In this document: in pieces, positions 7,888-15,912 of the stretch
How positions within the stretch are numbered: position 1 is the first letter of the stretch
How the letters are laid out: every line of letters starts with the position of its first letter
Assembly (NCBI GenBank): GCA_025452005.1
Contig: JANWJK010000011.1
Span: 1 to 32,750 of the forward strand
Direction of reading: 5' to 3'
Source: Acetobacteraceae bacterium
Lineage (GTDB): Bacteria > Pseudomonadota > Alphaproteobacteria > Acetobacterales > Acetobacteraceae
DNA length: 32,750 bases
Made by a program: the position numbers and the translations under genes
The notes under the pieces: model-generated
Database searches by the model: none
What the model saw: the letters and a program-made list of their open reading frames with translations, nothing else
Told to the model about the DNA's origin: nothing

Positions 7888-9204
7888 ATGCAGACCGGTT
7901 TCACCGCCGAGCAGTTGCGCGACCCGGATACCGCCGCGTCCAACCAGGTGCTGCGCACCTGCGTGCACTGTGGAATGTGTACCGCGACCTGTCCGACGTT
8001 CCTGCTGCTCGGCGACGAACTCGACAGTCCGCGCGGCCGTATCTACCTGATCAAGGACATGCTGGAGACCGGGCGGCCTGCCACCGAGGAGGTGGTGCGC
8101 CATATCGATCGCTGTCTGTCGTGCCTTGCCTGCATGACCACATGTCCCTCCGGCGTGAACTACATGCATCTGGTGGATCACGCGCGCAGCTACATCGAGC
8201 GGACCTATCGCCGGCCGTGGCATGAGCGTGCGCTGCGCAAGATGCTGGGAACCGTGCTGCCGCGGCCGGCATTGTTCCGCGCCGCCCTGCTCGGCGGGCG
8301 CGTGGTGCGGCCGCTGGCGCGCATGCTTCCCGACACCGGCCGGCTTGGCCGGCGGTTGCGTGCGATGCTGGAACTGGTGCCCGCCGCGGTGCCGCGGGCC
8401 GGTGCGCTTGCCGCGCCGCAGGTCCATCCAGCGCAAGGCGAACGGCGTGGCCGCGTGGCGCTGCTGGCCGGGTGCGCGCAACAGGTCCTGGCGCCCGAGA
8501 TCAACGCGGCCACCGTTCGCGTGCTGACCCGGCTCGGCGTCGAGGTCGTGGTGGCGCAGGGCGCCGGTTGCTGCGGCGCGCTGACGCACCATATGGGCCA
8601 GCACGCCGCCGCCATGGCGAGTGCGCGCGCGAACATCGCCGCATGGAGCCGCGAGATCGATCGTGACGGGCTCGATGCCATCGTGATCAACGCGTCCGGC
8701 TGCGGCACAACGGTGAAGGACTACGGCTTCATGTTCCGCTCCGAGGCGGAACCCTGGCGCGGCGACGCCGCAAGGATATCGGAGCTGGCGTGCGACATCA
8801 GCGAGTTCGTGCATCGCGCCGGTTATGCGCCGACCCGCGAGGCACCCGGGCTGACGGTGGCGTATCATTCCGCGTGCAGCCTGCAGCATGGACAGCAGGT
8901 CACCACCCAACCGAAGGCGCTGTTGCGGCGCGCCGGCTTCACCGTGGTGGAACCGGTGGAGGCGCACATCTGCTGCGGCTCGGCCGGCACCTACAATATG
9001 CTTCAGCCAGAGATCGCCGCCCGGCTGCGCGAGCGCAAGCTCGGCAACCTGCGCGCCACCGGTCCCGATGCTATCGCCGCCGGCAACATCGGCTGCATCA
9101 CCCAGCTTGCCGGCGGCGGAGTGCCGGTCGTGCACACGGTGCAGTTGCTCGATTGGATGGCAGGTGGTCCGATGCCGGCGGCTCTCGAAGGGAAGGGCGC
9201 CTGA
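7888..9204 (+). CDS. glcF: Glycolate oxidase, iron-sulfur subunit GlcF
   Basis: A 438-residue iron-sulfur protein of the glycolate dehydrogenase complex. Two [4Fe-4S] ferredoxin motifs are seen: CVHCGMCTATCP (Cys25, 28, 31, 35) and CLSCLACMTTCP (Cys76, 79, 82, 86). Two CCG (cysteine-rich) domains follow, one around GAGCCGALTHHMGQH and one around HSACSLQHGQQ with EAHICCGSAGTYN, as in GlcF and heterodisulfide reductase subunits. It carries electrons from the flavin subunits to the membrane. The ATG at 7888 is 3 nt after the preceding gene; its TGA overlaps the ATG of the TPR gene by one base, so the operon continues. Confidence 0.94.
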   Translation: MQTGFTAEQLRDPDTAASNQVLRTCVHCGMCTATCPTFLLLGDELDSPRGRIYLIKDMLETGRPATEEVVRHIDRCLSCLACMTTCPSGVNYMHLVDHARSYIERTYRRPWHERALRKMLGTVLPRPALFRAALLGGRVVRPLARMLPDTGRLGRRLRAMLELVPAAVPRAGALAAPQVHPAQGERRGRVALLAGCAQQVLAPEINAATVRVLTRLGVEVVVAQGAGCCGALTHHMGQHAAAMASARANIAAWSREIDRDGLDAIVINASGCGTTVKDYGFMFRSEAEPWRGDAARISELACDISEFVHRAGYAPTREAPGLTVAYHSACSLQHGQQVTTQPKALLRRAGFTVVEPVEAHICCGSAGTYNMLQPEIAARLRERKLGNLRATGPDAIAAGNIGCITQLAGGGVPVVHTVQLLDWMAGGPMPAALEGKGA

Positions 9205-9773
9205 TGCCTGCGAAGTCAATCCTTGCTGCCGTTCTGCTGTTCGCCGCCTTGCCGGCGAGCGCGCAGAACGCGGCGGCGCCCGGCAACGACCGCCGCGCCG
9301 CGATCGACAAGTTGTTGGGCGCACTGAAGTCGGCGCCCAGCGAAGAGATCGCCGGTCCGCTGGAACAACAGATCAGGCAGCTCTGGCTGAATTCGGGAAC
9401 GCCGGCCGTCACGCTGCTGATGAGCCGCGGGCTGCGCGAGATGAAGGCGGATGCGAACCAGGATGCGATCGAGGATTTCTCCGCCGCGATCACGCTCGAT
9501 CCTACTCTGGCCGAGGCCTACCATCAGCGTGCCATCGCGCGCTATCACGCCGGCGATGCGCAAGGCGCGTTCGCCGACATCCAGGCGACGCTGCAACGCG
9601 AGCCCCGCAGCTTTGCCGCGTTCCAGACGCTCTCGGCGATCGCCGAGGCGCGCAAGGACTGGAAGGGCGCCTACACAGCCTGGCAGAAGGTGCTGGAGAT
9701 CGATCCCAAGGCGCCGGGAGGCCAGGAGCGCCTGAAGGACCTGCGCCGCCACGCGCTGGGCGAGGAGGCGTAG
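9204..9773 (+). CDS. Exported tetratricopeptide-repeat protein, last gene of the glc operon
   Basis: A 189-residue protein with an N-terminal signal peptide (MPAKSILAAVLLFAALPASA, likely cut after ASA at 18-20). Three TPR-like helix pairs follow: SRGLREMKADANQDAIEDFS, YHQRAIARYHAGDAQGAFAD and a third ending in WQKVLEIDPKAP, each with the small/large residue pattern and the proline at the repeat end. TPRs bind partner proteins; here the location would be the periplasm. The start ATG overlaps the glcF stop in TGATG, with a GAAGGGAAGGG ribosome binding region inside glcF. A similar small TPR gene is often found at the end of alphaproteobacterial operons without a known role; the partner is not visible. 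Confidence 0.85.
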   Translation: MPAKSILAAVLLFAALPASAQNAAAPGNDRRAAIDKLLGALKSAPSEEIAGPLEQQIRQLWLNSGTPAVTLLMSRGLREMKADANQDAIEDFSAAITLDPTLAEAYHQRAIARYHAGDAQGAFADIQATLQREPRSFAAFQTLSAIAEARKDWKGAYTAWQKVLEIDPKAPGGQERLKDLRRHALGEEA

Positions 9774-9809
9774 TACTGCGACTCCGAATTGGTGATCAAA
9801 TGCGTCTCC

Positions 9810-9855
9810 CCCCGGCGCGACTGGGTCGCGGCGGGGACGGATGGATAGAACATCC
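9810..9855 (+). terminator. Two consecutive hairpins after the glc operon
   Basis: First hairpin: CCCCGGCGCGAC (9810-9821) pairs with GTCGCGGCGGGG (9825-9836) over 12 positions with one mismatch and a 3-nt loop. Second hairpin: GGATG (9839-9843) pairs with CATCC (9851-9855). They lie 37 nt after the TPR gene stop. No T-run follows, so termination by the intrinsic route is uncertain, but the strong first stem is a likely transcript end. Confidence 0.5.
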
Positions 9856-9875
9856 AGGGAGCGCACGGGGCGACC

Positions 9876-10283
9876 ATGGCGAGAGGTGTCTGGGTGTATG
9901 TCGGCGGCCGAGCCGGTAACAAACCGCCGCCGGCTGAGAAGGCGGCGGTCACCGCGGCTTGCGAGAGGCTCATCGCCGAGGTGCTGCGGCCGCGGTTCCT
10001 CCCTGAGATTCGCCCTTCCGCCATGTTCAATTATCCGGTCGCGATCGACGGCAAGTGGCATGGCGGCAGATATCGATTCTTCACCCGCTACCGCTCGGAT
10101 GATCCCGAATCCCTGGAGGCAGAGTTCGACGCGCCCTTTGCCCGCCTGGACTACGTCAGCCGGGACTGTTTCGATCTTTTGTGGCACAGGCATACCGGCG
10201 CATGGCATCGTGTGTTCGAGCGTCTGTCGCTGAAGGAAGCCCTGCACCTGATCGAGAGCGAGCCATTTTTTCGGCCCTGTTGA
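9876..10283 (+). CDS. Hypothetical protein resembling DUF3024
   Basis: A 135-residue soluble protein. The C-terminal half (FARLDYVSRDCFDLLWHRHT, then GAWHRVFERLSLKEALHLIE) resembles the DUF3024 family, whose members end in a similar W-H-x-(Y/F) plus helix segment; the N-terminal half holds a helix ERLIAEVLRPRFLPEIRP and a beta segment. DUF3024 has no known function. The match is from memory of the pattern and is moderate. The ATG at 9876 has GGGG about 5 nt upstream. It stands alone, separated by the hairpins at 9810-9855 from the glc operon, and faces the convergent MotB-like gene. The 57-nt gap 10284-10340 shows no terminator. Confidence 0.7.
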   Translation: MARGVWVYVGGRAGNKPPPAEKAAVTAACERLIAEVLRPRFLPEIRPSAMFNYPVAIDGKWHGGRYRFFTRYRSDDPESLEAEFDAPFARLDYVSRDCFDLLWHRHTGAWHRVFERLSLKEALHLIESEPFFRPC

Positions 10284-10340
10284 CCCAGGAACGGGCATTG
10301 CGCCGACCAGCCGGAGATTCGCGAACGCAGTAGTAGCTGT

Positions 10341-11792
10341 CTACCGATCGGTCAGCCGCAGCTCGATGCGCCGGTCCTTCGCGTACGCCTCCGGCGTATC
10401 GGCGGGATCGAGCGGCTGATAGTCGGCAAATCCTGTCGCGGCGAGATGCTCAGGCGGCACGCCGTCGGCGATCAGCAGCTTCACCACGGTGATGGCGCGT
10501 GCCGCCGACAGCTCCCAGTTGGTCGCGAACGGACCGCCGCCCCGGATCGGCTGGCGGTCGGTGTGGCCATCGACGCGCAGGACCCATTTGACGTCGGGCG
10601 GTATTTCCTTGGCGATGTCCTTGATGGTGACGGCAAGTGCGGTCAGCTCGTTCTGCCCTGCCTGCGTCAGGTCCGCGCTGCCCAGCGGGAACAGGACCTC
10701 GCTCTGGAACACGAACCGGTCGCCGACGACCTGGATGCCCGGATGGCTGGCCATAACCTCGCGTAGCTTGCCGAAGAATTCGCTGCGATAGCGCTGGAGT
10801 TCCTCCACCTTGGCCGCCAGCGCAGTGTTCAGCTTCTGGCTGAGATTGGCGATCTGCGTGTCCTTTTCCTGCCCCGCGGTCTGCGCCAGCTCGAGCGACC
10901 TGGCGATCGCGGTGAGCTGCGCCTTCAGATCGTCCACCTGCTGACTGAGCAGCGCGATGCGTGCCCGCGCCGAATTGCCGAGCCGCTTCTCCTCGGTCAG
11001 CAACGCGGCGACGGCATCGAGCCGCTGCTGCTCGGTCGTGGCGCGCGCGGCGGCATCCTGCGCCTGCTTCTCCAGCGCATCGCGCAGCGCGGCGAGCGCC
11101 CGGTTCTGCTCGGCGAGCTTGGCGAGATCGGACAGCTTCGCCGCGATGGTCTCCTTGTTCGCCTGCACCGTTTTGTCGAGTTCGGCGATCTGCCGCTGCA
11201 TCTCGGCAAGCTGCGCCTGGGCCGCGGCGAGCTTGCCGTTGGTGTCGCCAAGCTGACGCCGCGCCTCGGCAAGCTGCGTGGCGACCGTCGCGGTCTCCTG
11301 CTTCGCCGCATCGGTGCGGCCGGCCGACGCCGTGAGATCCTGCTGCAGCCGCTCCGCCCGCGCGGCGCCCGTGCGCGCCTGCAGCGCGGCGTCGGCGAGC
11401 TGCTGTGCGAGGCGGTCGCGCTCCGAACGCAGCGTGTCGCGGTCGGCGGTCGCGCGCTCCGCCTGCGCCTGCAATGCGGCAAGCTGCTGCGACAGCGATT
11501 CGCGTGCAGTGCTGGCCGTCGCAAGCTCGCGATTGAGCTGTGCGATCGACTGCTGCAGATCCGCGCCGCGACCGCGCTCCAGCGACAGCATGTCGCTGAC
11601 CTCGGCAAGCTGGCGGTTCACCCGATCGAGCTGCTTGTCGCGTCCAGACAACGCAACCGAGAGGAAGGCCTGCGCCAGCACGAACACCAGCAGCACGAAG
11701 ATGATGACCATCAGCAGGGTGGACAGCGCGTCCACGTAGCCCGGCCAGGCGGTCAATCCATTGTCGCCGCGGCGGCGTACCGTCAACGCCAT
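10341..11792 (-). CDS. MotB/OmpA-type peptidoglycan-binding protein with long coiled coil
   Basis: A 483-residue inner-membrane protein. Layout: short cytoplasmic N-terminus, TAWPGYVDALSTLLMVIIFV (residues 14-33) starting a single membrane helix in which Asp21 sits where MotB-type proteins carry their proton-binding aspartate; then about 290 residues of alanine/glutamine/glutamate-rich coiled coil (about 50-345); then an OmpA-like domain from residue 360 (FQSEVLFPLGSADL, RVDGHTDRQPI, LSAARAITVV) that should bind peptidoglycan. It lies 2 nt after the MotA-like gene, so the two should form a stator-like proton channel. No flagellar genes are near, and the coiled coil is far longer than the MotB plug and linker. 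Force transfer from the inner membrane across the periplasm is the inferred role. Confidence 0.85.
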   Translation of the reverse strand: MALTVRRRGDNGLTAWPGYVDALSTLLMVIIFVLLVFVLAQAFLSVALSGRDKQLDRVNRQLAEVSDMLSLERGRGADLQQSIAQLNRELATASTARESLSQQLAALQAQAERATADRDTLRSERDRLAQQLADAALQARTGAARAERLQQDLTASAGRTDAAKQETATVATQLAEARRQLGDTNGKLAAAQAQLAEMQRQIAELDKTVQANKETIAAKLSDLAKLAEQNRALAALRDALEKQAQDAAARATTEQQRLDAVAALLTEEKRLGNSARARIALLSQQVDDLKAQLTAIARSLELAQTAGQEKDTQIANLSQKLNTALAAKVEELQRYRSEFFGKLREVMASHPGIQVVGDRFVFQSEVLFPLGSADLTQAGQNELTALAVTIKDIAKEIPPDVKWVLRVDGHTDRQPIRGGGPFATNWELSAARAITVVKLLIADGVPPEHLAATGFADYQPLDPADTPEAYAKDRRIELRLTDR

Positions 11793-11794
11793 GG

Positions 11795-12946
11795 CTAGCG
11801 CTGATCCTCCGCCAGCGCGGCGACCGTCCTGGTCAGGATGCGCAGGTCATTGCGCAGCTCCGCGGTGCTCTGCGCGCGACCCGTCTCGGCATCGGCGAGC
11901 AGGCGCTGCAAGTAGAGTTCGATGTTGCGCAGATGGCCGCGCGCCGCGTCCTCGAAGCCCTGATCGCGGCGCTGCTCGCTGAGCCGCTGTATCGCCGGCC
12001 CGATCGACGCCTGCAATTCGGCGATGCGCAGCATGAGCTGCTGGCTGGTGCGCATCGTGTCGGCCAGCGTCGCGACGTGTTCGGTCAGCGCCATCACCGC
12101 CTGGTTCGCCTGGCTGCGGCCGTCCTCGCCGCGCTGCAGGATGCGCTGGAGGTTCTCCATGTTCTCGGCGGTCTGTTCGAGCAGCGCCTGCACATAGACC
12201 GGCACCGAACCGTCGCCTTCTGCGAGCACACCCGAGGAAAGCCGCGTCAGCCCGGCCAGCCATTCCTCGAGTTCGTTGAAGAAGCGGTTCTGCGCCTGGC
12301 CTGCGGTGAGGTCGAGGAAGCCCAGCACGAGGGCACCGGACAGGCCGAACATCGAGGCGGAGAACGCCGTGCCCATACCGGCGAGTGGCTTCGCCAGGCC
12401 GGACTTGAGCTGCTCGAACAGGGCGTTCAAATCGCCTGATCCCACCGACATCGATGCGATCACGTCGGACACCGCGCCGACGGTCTTCAGCAGTCCCCAG
12501 AATGTGCCGAGCAGGCCGAGGAAGATCAGTAGCCCGGTCATGTAGCGCGACAGCTCGCGGCTTTCGTCGAGCCGCGAGGCGATGCCGTCGAGCAGGCTGC
12601 GCATCGCCGACGCCGAAAGCGTGAAGCGTGCCTGATCGGTGCGGCTCTGCGTCTCGCGTGCCGCCAGCATGCTGGCCATCGGTGCCAGCAGTTGCGGCGA
12701 GGGCAGCGACGTAAGGTGCGGACGCGCGTTCTGGTAGGTCTCCACCCAGGTGACCTCGGGCGACAGCCGCAGCACCTGGCGCAGGTTCCAGCCGACGCCG
12801 ATCAACGCGACTGCCAGGATCAGGCTGTTGAGGATCGGATTGTTGCCGAAGGCGATGAGCAGGACCGGCGACAGCGCGGCGGCGACGGCGAGCACTGCCG
12901 CCAGGAATACCGCCATCCGGATCAGGTAGACCTTCGGGCGGGTCAC
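11795..12946 (-). CDS. MotA/TolQ/ExbB-like proton channel protein with C-terminal helical tail
   Basis: A 383-residue protein with membrane helices at about 11-31, 38-53, 135-158 (GLLIFLGLLGTFWGLLKTVG) and 190-213 (GMGTAFSASMFGLSGALVLG). The last two carry the Gly/Thr-rich pattern lining the ion path in MotA/ExbB proteins. After residue 215 a long, mostly helical cytoplasmic tail of about 165 residues follows, which ordinary ExbB and TolQ lack. It starts with GTG in a GTGA overlap with the preceding OmpA-like gene, and the MotB-like gene follows after 2 nt, so the three are co-expressed. Known relatives power flagella, TonB, Tol-Pal or the ZorAB anti-phage motor; the target here is unknown, and no ZorC/ZorD, TonB or Tol genes are present. 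Confidence 0.85.
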   Translation of the reverse strand: MTRPKVYLIRMAVFLAAVLAVAAALSPVLLIAFGNNPILNSLILAVALIGVGWNLRQVLRLSPEVTWVETYQNARPHLTSLPSPQLLAPMASMLAARETQSRTDQARFTLSASAMRSLLDGIASRLDESRELSRYMTGLLIFLGLLGTFWGLLKTVGAVSDVIASMSVGSGDLNALFEQLKSGLAKPLAGMGTAFSASMFGLSGALVLGFLDLTAGQAQNRFFNELEEWLAGLTRLSSGVLAEGDGSVPVYVQALLEQTAENMENLQRILQRGEDGRSQANQAVMALTEHVATLADTMRTSQQLMLRIAELQASIGPAIQRLSEQRRDQGFEDAARGHLRNIELYLQRLLADAETGRAQSTAELRNDLRILTRTVAALAEDQR

Positions 12947-13755
12947 TGTGTCTGGCTCTTTGCGCCGGCGTCCGGCGCATTCGCGCTGGCGGGCGACGCG
13001 GCCGGCGCGTTGCCACCCATGACCGAGAGGTCCACGCGATCGGGCGTTTCGTCGCCGCCCGCAGCGCCGAGAGCGCGAACGTAGATGCGCGACGAGGTGA
13101 CGCCATCGGCCATCAGCGCACTGCGCACCGCGAGGGCGCGCGACAGGGAAAGTCGCCTGGCGGTCGAGGGATCTTCCGGCGTGCCCGCGGCGTAGGCGAC
13201 CACGTTGAAGGTGGTGTCGCCCGACGGCGCCGACTGGACGATGTTCTTGATCGCAGTGGCACTGGCCTGGCTGAGATCGGCCTGCCCGGCGCCGAACGTG
13301 ACGCGCAGCCCCGCGCCGGTGGCGGTTGCCGCGCTTGTGGCGGTATCCGTGATCGGTGGCGGTGGTGGCGGCTCAGCGGGCTGCGCGGCTTGCGGTGGCG
13401 GCGGCACCGGCACCAGTGCGACGTCGGCCGGCGGGGCGGTCGGCAGCGTGGCCGCTGGCGGGGCCGGTTGAGACTGCGGCGCCGGCGTCACGGCGGGCGG
13501 CGAGACGGCGGCGGTCTGCGGCGTGGCGGCCGGCGCCGGCTTCTCGGTCACCTGCCGCGGTGCATGCCTGCCCGACTTCGCGGCGGCGGTGCGGCCTGCG
13601 GCCGACCGTGGCTTCGCCTTCGCCGCTGGATGCTTGGCGGCAGGCTTGGCGCCTGGCACCGCGTCGAGCGCCTGCAGATCGACGGTGACCTGCGCCGGCG
13701 CAGGTCCGGCTGCACAGATCATTGCTGCCGTGAACAGAAGGCAGGCTTGTCGCAT
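12943..13755 (-). CDS. Exported Pro/Ala-rich protein with C-terminal OmpA-like domain
   Basis: A 270-residue protein. MRQACLLFTAAMICAAGPAP begins a signal peptide ending near APAQ. Residues about 30-150 form a low-complexity spacer: first Lys/Ala/Arg-rich (KPAAKHPAAKAKPRS), then Pro/Ala/Gln-rich with poly-proline runs. The C-terminal 110 residues have an OmpA-like fold (LRVTFGAGQADLSQASATAI, then TARRLSLSRALAVRSALMAD), though the usual D-x-R peptidoglycan residues are not all evident. The ATG at 13755 is chosen because the signal peptide starts there; frames further upstream add a hydrophilic 28-residue extension. It is probably periplasmic, spanning part of the cell-wall space via the spacer, and co-transcribed with the MotA/MotB-like pair. 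Confidence 0.82.
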   Translation of the reverse strand: MRQACLLFTAAMICAAGPAPAQVTVDLQALDAVPGAKPAAKHPAAKAKPRSAAGRTAAAKSGRHAPRQVTEKPAPAATPQTAAVSPPAVTPAPQSQPAPPAATLPTAPPADVALVPVPPPPQAAQPAEPPPPPPITDTATSAATATGAGLRVTFGAGQADLSQASATAIKNIVQSAPSGDTTFNVVAYAAGTPEDPSTARRLSLSRALAVRSALMADGVTSSRIYVRALGAAGGDETPDRVDLSVMGGNAPAASPASANAPDAGAKSQTQ

Positions 13756-13813
13756 GCGCGTCAGATTACCGGGGAACGGCCACGGAAGACAGTGATTGAA
13801 ACCGTCATGTTCT

Positions 13814-14650
13814 TCATGCTCCGGAATGGCTGCGTGCAACGCCTGCGATCACCGCCTCGCTCAATGCCGCATGCAGGTGCGGATTGGCAGCGATGACCTC
13901 GCCGGTGTCGCGCGGGTCCTGGCCCGCCGGATCCGTCACGAAGCCGCCCGCCTCGCGCACCAGCAGGATGCCGGCGGCCATGTCCCAGCGCTTCAGGCCA
14001 AGTTCCCAGAACCCGTCGTAGCGGCCGCCGGCGACCCAGGCGAAATCGAGCGCCGCCGCACCGAACCGGCGGATGCCGGCGACCTGCGGCATCAGCACGC
14101 CGAGCGTGCGGGCGAAGGCCAGGCGCCGCTGCGGCGCCACCGCGGCGAACGGGATGCCGGTGGCAAACACGGCGTCCTTCAAGTCGCGTCGCGCCGACAC
14201 GCGCAGGCGGCGCTCGTTGACGAATGCACCGCCGCCCTTCTCCGCCCAGAACAGCTCATCGACTGCGGGGGCGTAGATCAGGCCGGCCGCCAGTTCGCTG
14301 TCGCCGCCGGGAAGGCGTCGCTCCAGTGCGATGCTGATCGCCCAGTGCGGAATGCCGTGCAGGAAGTTGGTGGTGCCGTCGAGCGGATCGACCACCCAGC
14401 GCCATGACCAGTTGTCCGAGCCCGATGCGCCGGATTCCTCCATCAGGAAGGCGTAGCCGGGACGCGCCTTGTTCAGCTCCTCACGCAGGGTCTGCTCGGC
14501 GCGGATGTCGGCCTGCGAGACGAAGTCGGACGGTCCCTTCACCGAGACCTGCAACTGCTCGACCTCGTTGAAATCGCGCAACAGCCGCTTGGACGCCTTC
14601 TGCGCAGCGTTGGCCATCACCGTCAGGTGGGGGGAGAGGCGGAGGGCCAC
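13814..14650 (-). CDS. suhB: Inositol monophosphatase family protein (SuhB-like)
   Basis: A 278-residue Mg-dependent phosphatase. Motifs: EESG (about 71-74), WVVDPLDGTTNFLHGIPHW (about 85-103, two metal-binding aspartates and the Asp-Gly-Thr-Thr loop) and LKRWDMAAGILLVREAGG (about 219-236, the third metal site). These are the complete signatures of the family that removes phosphate from inositol phosphates or related sugar phosphates; in many bacteria SuhB also acts in rRNA transcription complexes. The start is a GTG at 14650, 16 nt after the efp stop, with GGAAG upstream. Its position directly behind efp on the same strand suggests one transcript, a translation-linked context consistent with SuhB, but the substrate cannot be fixed. 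Confidence 0.9.
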   Translation of the reverse strand: MALRLSPHLTVMANAAQKASKRLLRDFNEVEQLQVSVKGPSDFVSQADIRAEQTLREELNKARPGYAFLMEESGASGSDNWSWRWVVDPLDGTTNFLHGIPHWAISIALERRLPGGDSELAAGLIYAPAVDELFWAEKGGGAFVNERRLRVSARRDLKDAVFATGIPFAAVAPQRRLAFARTLGVLMPQVAGIRRFGAAALDFAWVAGGRYDGFWELGLKRWDMAAGILLVREAGGFVTDPAGQDPRDTGEVIAANPHLHAALSEAVIAGVARSHSGA

Positions 14651-14666
14651 TGGTGCTGGCTTCCGG

Positions 14667-15233
14667 TCAGCCCTTGGCGCGCTCCACGTAGCTGCCGTCC
14701 TCGGTCTTCACGACGATCCTTTCCCCGGTCTCGATGAACGGAGGCACCGAGGTCTTCACGCCGTTGGACAGCTTGGCTGGTTTGTACGACGACGCGGCGG
14801 TCTGGCCCCTCACCACCGGGTCGGCCTCGACCACCTCCAGCACCACCGTTGGCGGCAGATGGATGCCGACCGGGTCGCCCTCCACGAGGTCGATGGTCAC
14901 GCGCATGTTGTCCTGGAGGAAGGGCGCCATACCACCCAGCAGTTCCAGCGGGATGTGGGTCTCCTCGTAGCTCTCCGGATCCATCAGGACCATGTTGGCG
15001 CCGTCGGTGTAGGAGTAGTCGAACTCCTTCTCCTCGGTCATCAGTCGCTCGACGGTGTCGGCGGTGCGCCAGCGCTCGTTGGTTTTGTTGCCGGACTTGA
15101 GGTCGCGCATTTCCACCTGGATGAAGGCGCCGCCCTTGCCGGGCGTGATGATCTGCTGCTTGAGCACGGTCCAGCGCCGGCCTTCGTGCTCGATGACCTG
15201 TCCGGCGCGGATCAGGTTCGCCTGCTGCTTCAT
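14667..15233 (-). CDS. efp: Translation elongation factor P
   Basis: A 188-residue protein, the standard EF-P length. It binds ribosomes stalled at polyproline and promotes peptide bond formation. The three beta-barrel domains are all present: the KOW-like N-domain holds TPGKGGAFIQVEMRD, in which Lys33 (equivalent to Lys34 of E. coli) at the loop tip is the lysine that is beta-lysylated; the middle and C-terminal OB domains end in GERIVVKTEDGSYVERAKG. The ATG at 15233 begins MKQQANLIRAG, the usual start; an upstream in-frame extension is not homologous-looking. Enzymes for the modification, epmB and epmA, lie just beyond at 15909-18235. The divergent gap 15234-15336 contains no clear promoter hexamers. 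Confidence 0.97.
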   Translation of the reverse strand: MKQQANLIRAGQVIEHEGRRWTVLKQQIITPGKGGAFIQVEMRDLKSGNKTNERWRTADTVERLMTEEKEFDYSYTDGANMVLMDPESYEETHIPLELLGGMAPFLQDNMRVTIDLVEGDPVGIHLPPTVVLEVVEADPVVRGQTAASSYKPAKLSNGVKTSVPPFIETGERIVVKTEDGSYVERAKG

Positions 15234-15336
15234 GCTATGGCCTGTACGGTTCGCTTGGGGAGTGGCGGCTTCTAGACCGGGGCCGCGGGGCGGGCAAGCT
15301 GGGCCGGACCGTGCGACGTGTGGTAGGGTTGCCGGT

Positions 15337-15912
15337 ATGAGCATCGCACTTGAGAAGCCGATGACCTTGGTGGAGTTCCTGGACTGGGAGGAGCGGCAGG
15401 AACTGCGCTACGAGTTCGACGGGTTCCAGCCGCTCGCGATGACGGGTGGGACGCTGCGGCACGAGGCGATCGGAGGCACGCTGCGGTCTCTGCTGCATCA
15501 GCGGTTGCGCGGCAACCCGTGCCGGCCCTGGGGCCCTAATAGCAAGATCGAAGTGCAGGGACGGATCCGCTATCCTGATGCGTCGGTGAGCTGCACGCGG
15601 GGTCGACCTGGCGACACGATCGTGCCCGCACCCGTCGTCGTCTTCGAGATACTCAGCCCAAGCACGTCGCGTACCGACCGGATCGAAAAGTTGCGGGAAT
15701 ATCAGGCAACGCCCTCAGTTCAGCGCTACGTCATCCTGGAGCAGGACAGCATCGCCGCCATGGTGTTTGCCCGCCACGGCGACGATTGGATCGGTGCCGC
15801 GCTCACAGAGGCCGACATACTGCAAATGCCGGAGATCGGCATCGACCTGGCACTGGCGGAGATCTACGCCGATGCCGATCTCGGCGAGGCGGCGGAGCAG
15901 CCGGCCGCTTAG
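15337..15912 (+). CDS. Uma2 family (DUF820) PD-(D/E)XK nuclease-fold protein
   Basis: A 191-residue protein. The N-terminus MTLVEFLDWEERQELRYEFD and the core RYPDASVSC (Asp81), VVVFEILSPSTS (Glu104) and RIEKLREY (Lys118) give the Asp...Glu...Lys arrangement of the restriction-endonuclease fold typical of Uma2/DUF820. Many copies exist in cyanobacteria and a few per genome in other bacteria, and the function is unproven; some may belong to selfish or defence elements. No toxin-antitoxin partner or methylase is adjacent. It is inserted between efp and epmB with opposite orientation, and its last 4 nt overlap the end of epmB, so it interrupts the otherwise minus-strand run. The ATG at 15337 is the only sensible start. 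Confidence 0.87.
   Translation: MSIALEKPMTLVEFLDWEERQELRYEFDGFQPLAMTGGTLRHEAIGGTLRSLLHQRLRGNPCRPWGPNSKIEVQGRIRYPDASVSCTRGRPGDTIVPAPVVVFEILSPSTSRTDRIEKLREYQATPSVQRYVILEQDSIAAMVFARHGDDWIGAALTEADILQMPEIGIDLALAEIYADADLGEAAEQPAA

Noticed and set aside
6184-9324. Very long open frame of over 1000 codons on the minus strand.
   Set aside because: It lies wholly opposite the glcE/glcF operon, has low-complexity Arg/His/Gln/Ala composition and no recognisable domain; a typical antisense frame in high-GC DNA.
10341-13755. Zorya-type anti-phage system.
   Set aside because: The MotA/MotB-like pair recalls ZorA and ZorB, but no ZorC, ZorD or ZorE-like effector is next to it; the neighbours are housekeeping genes.
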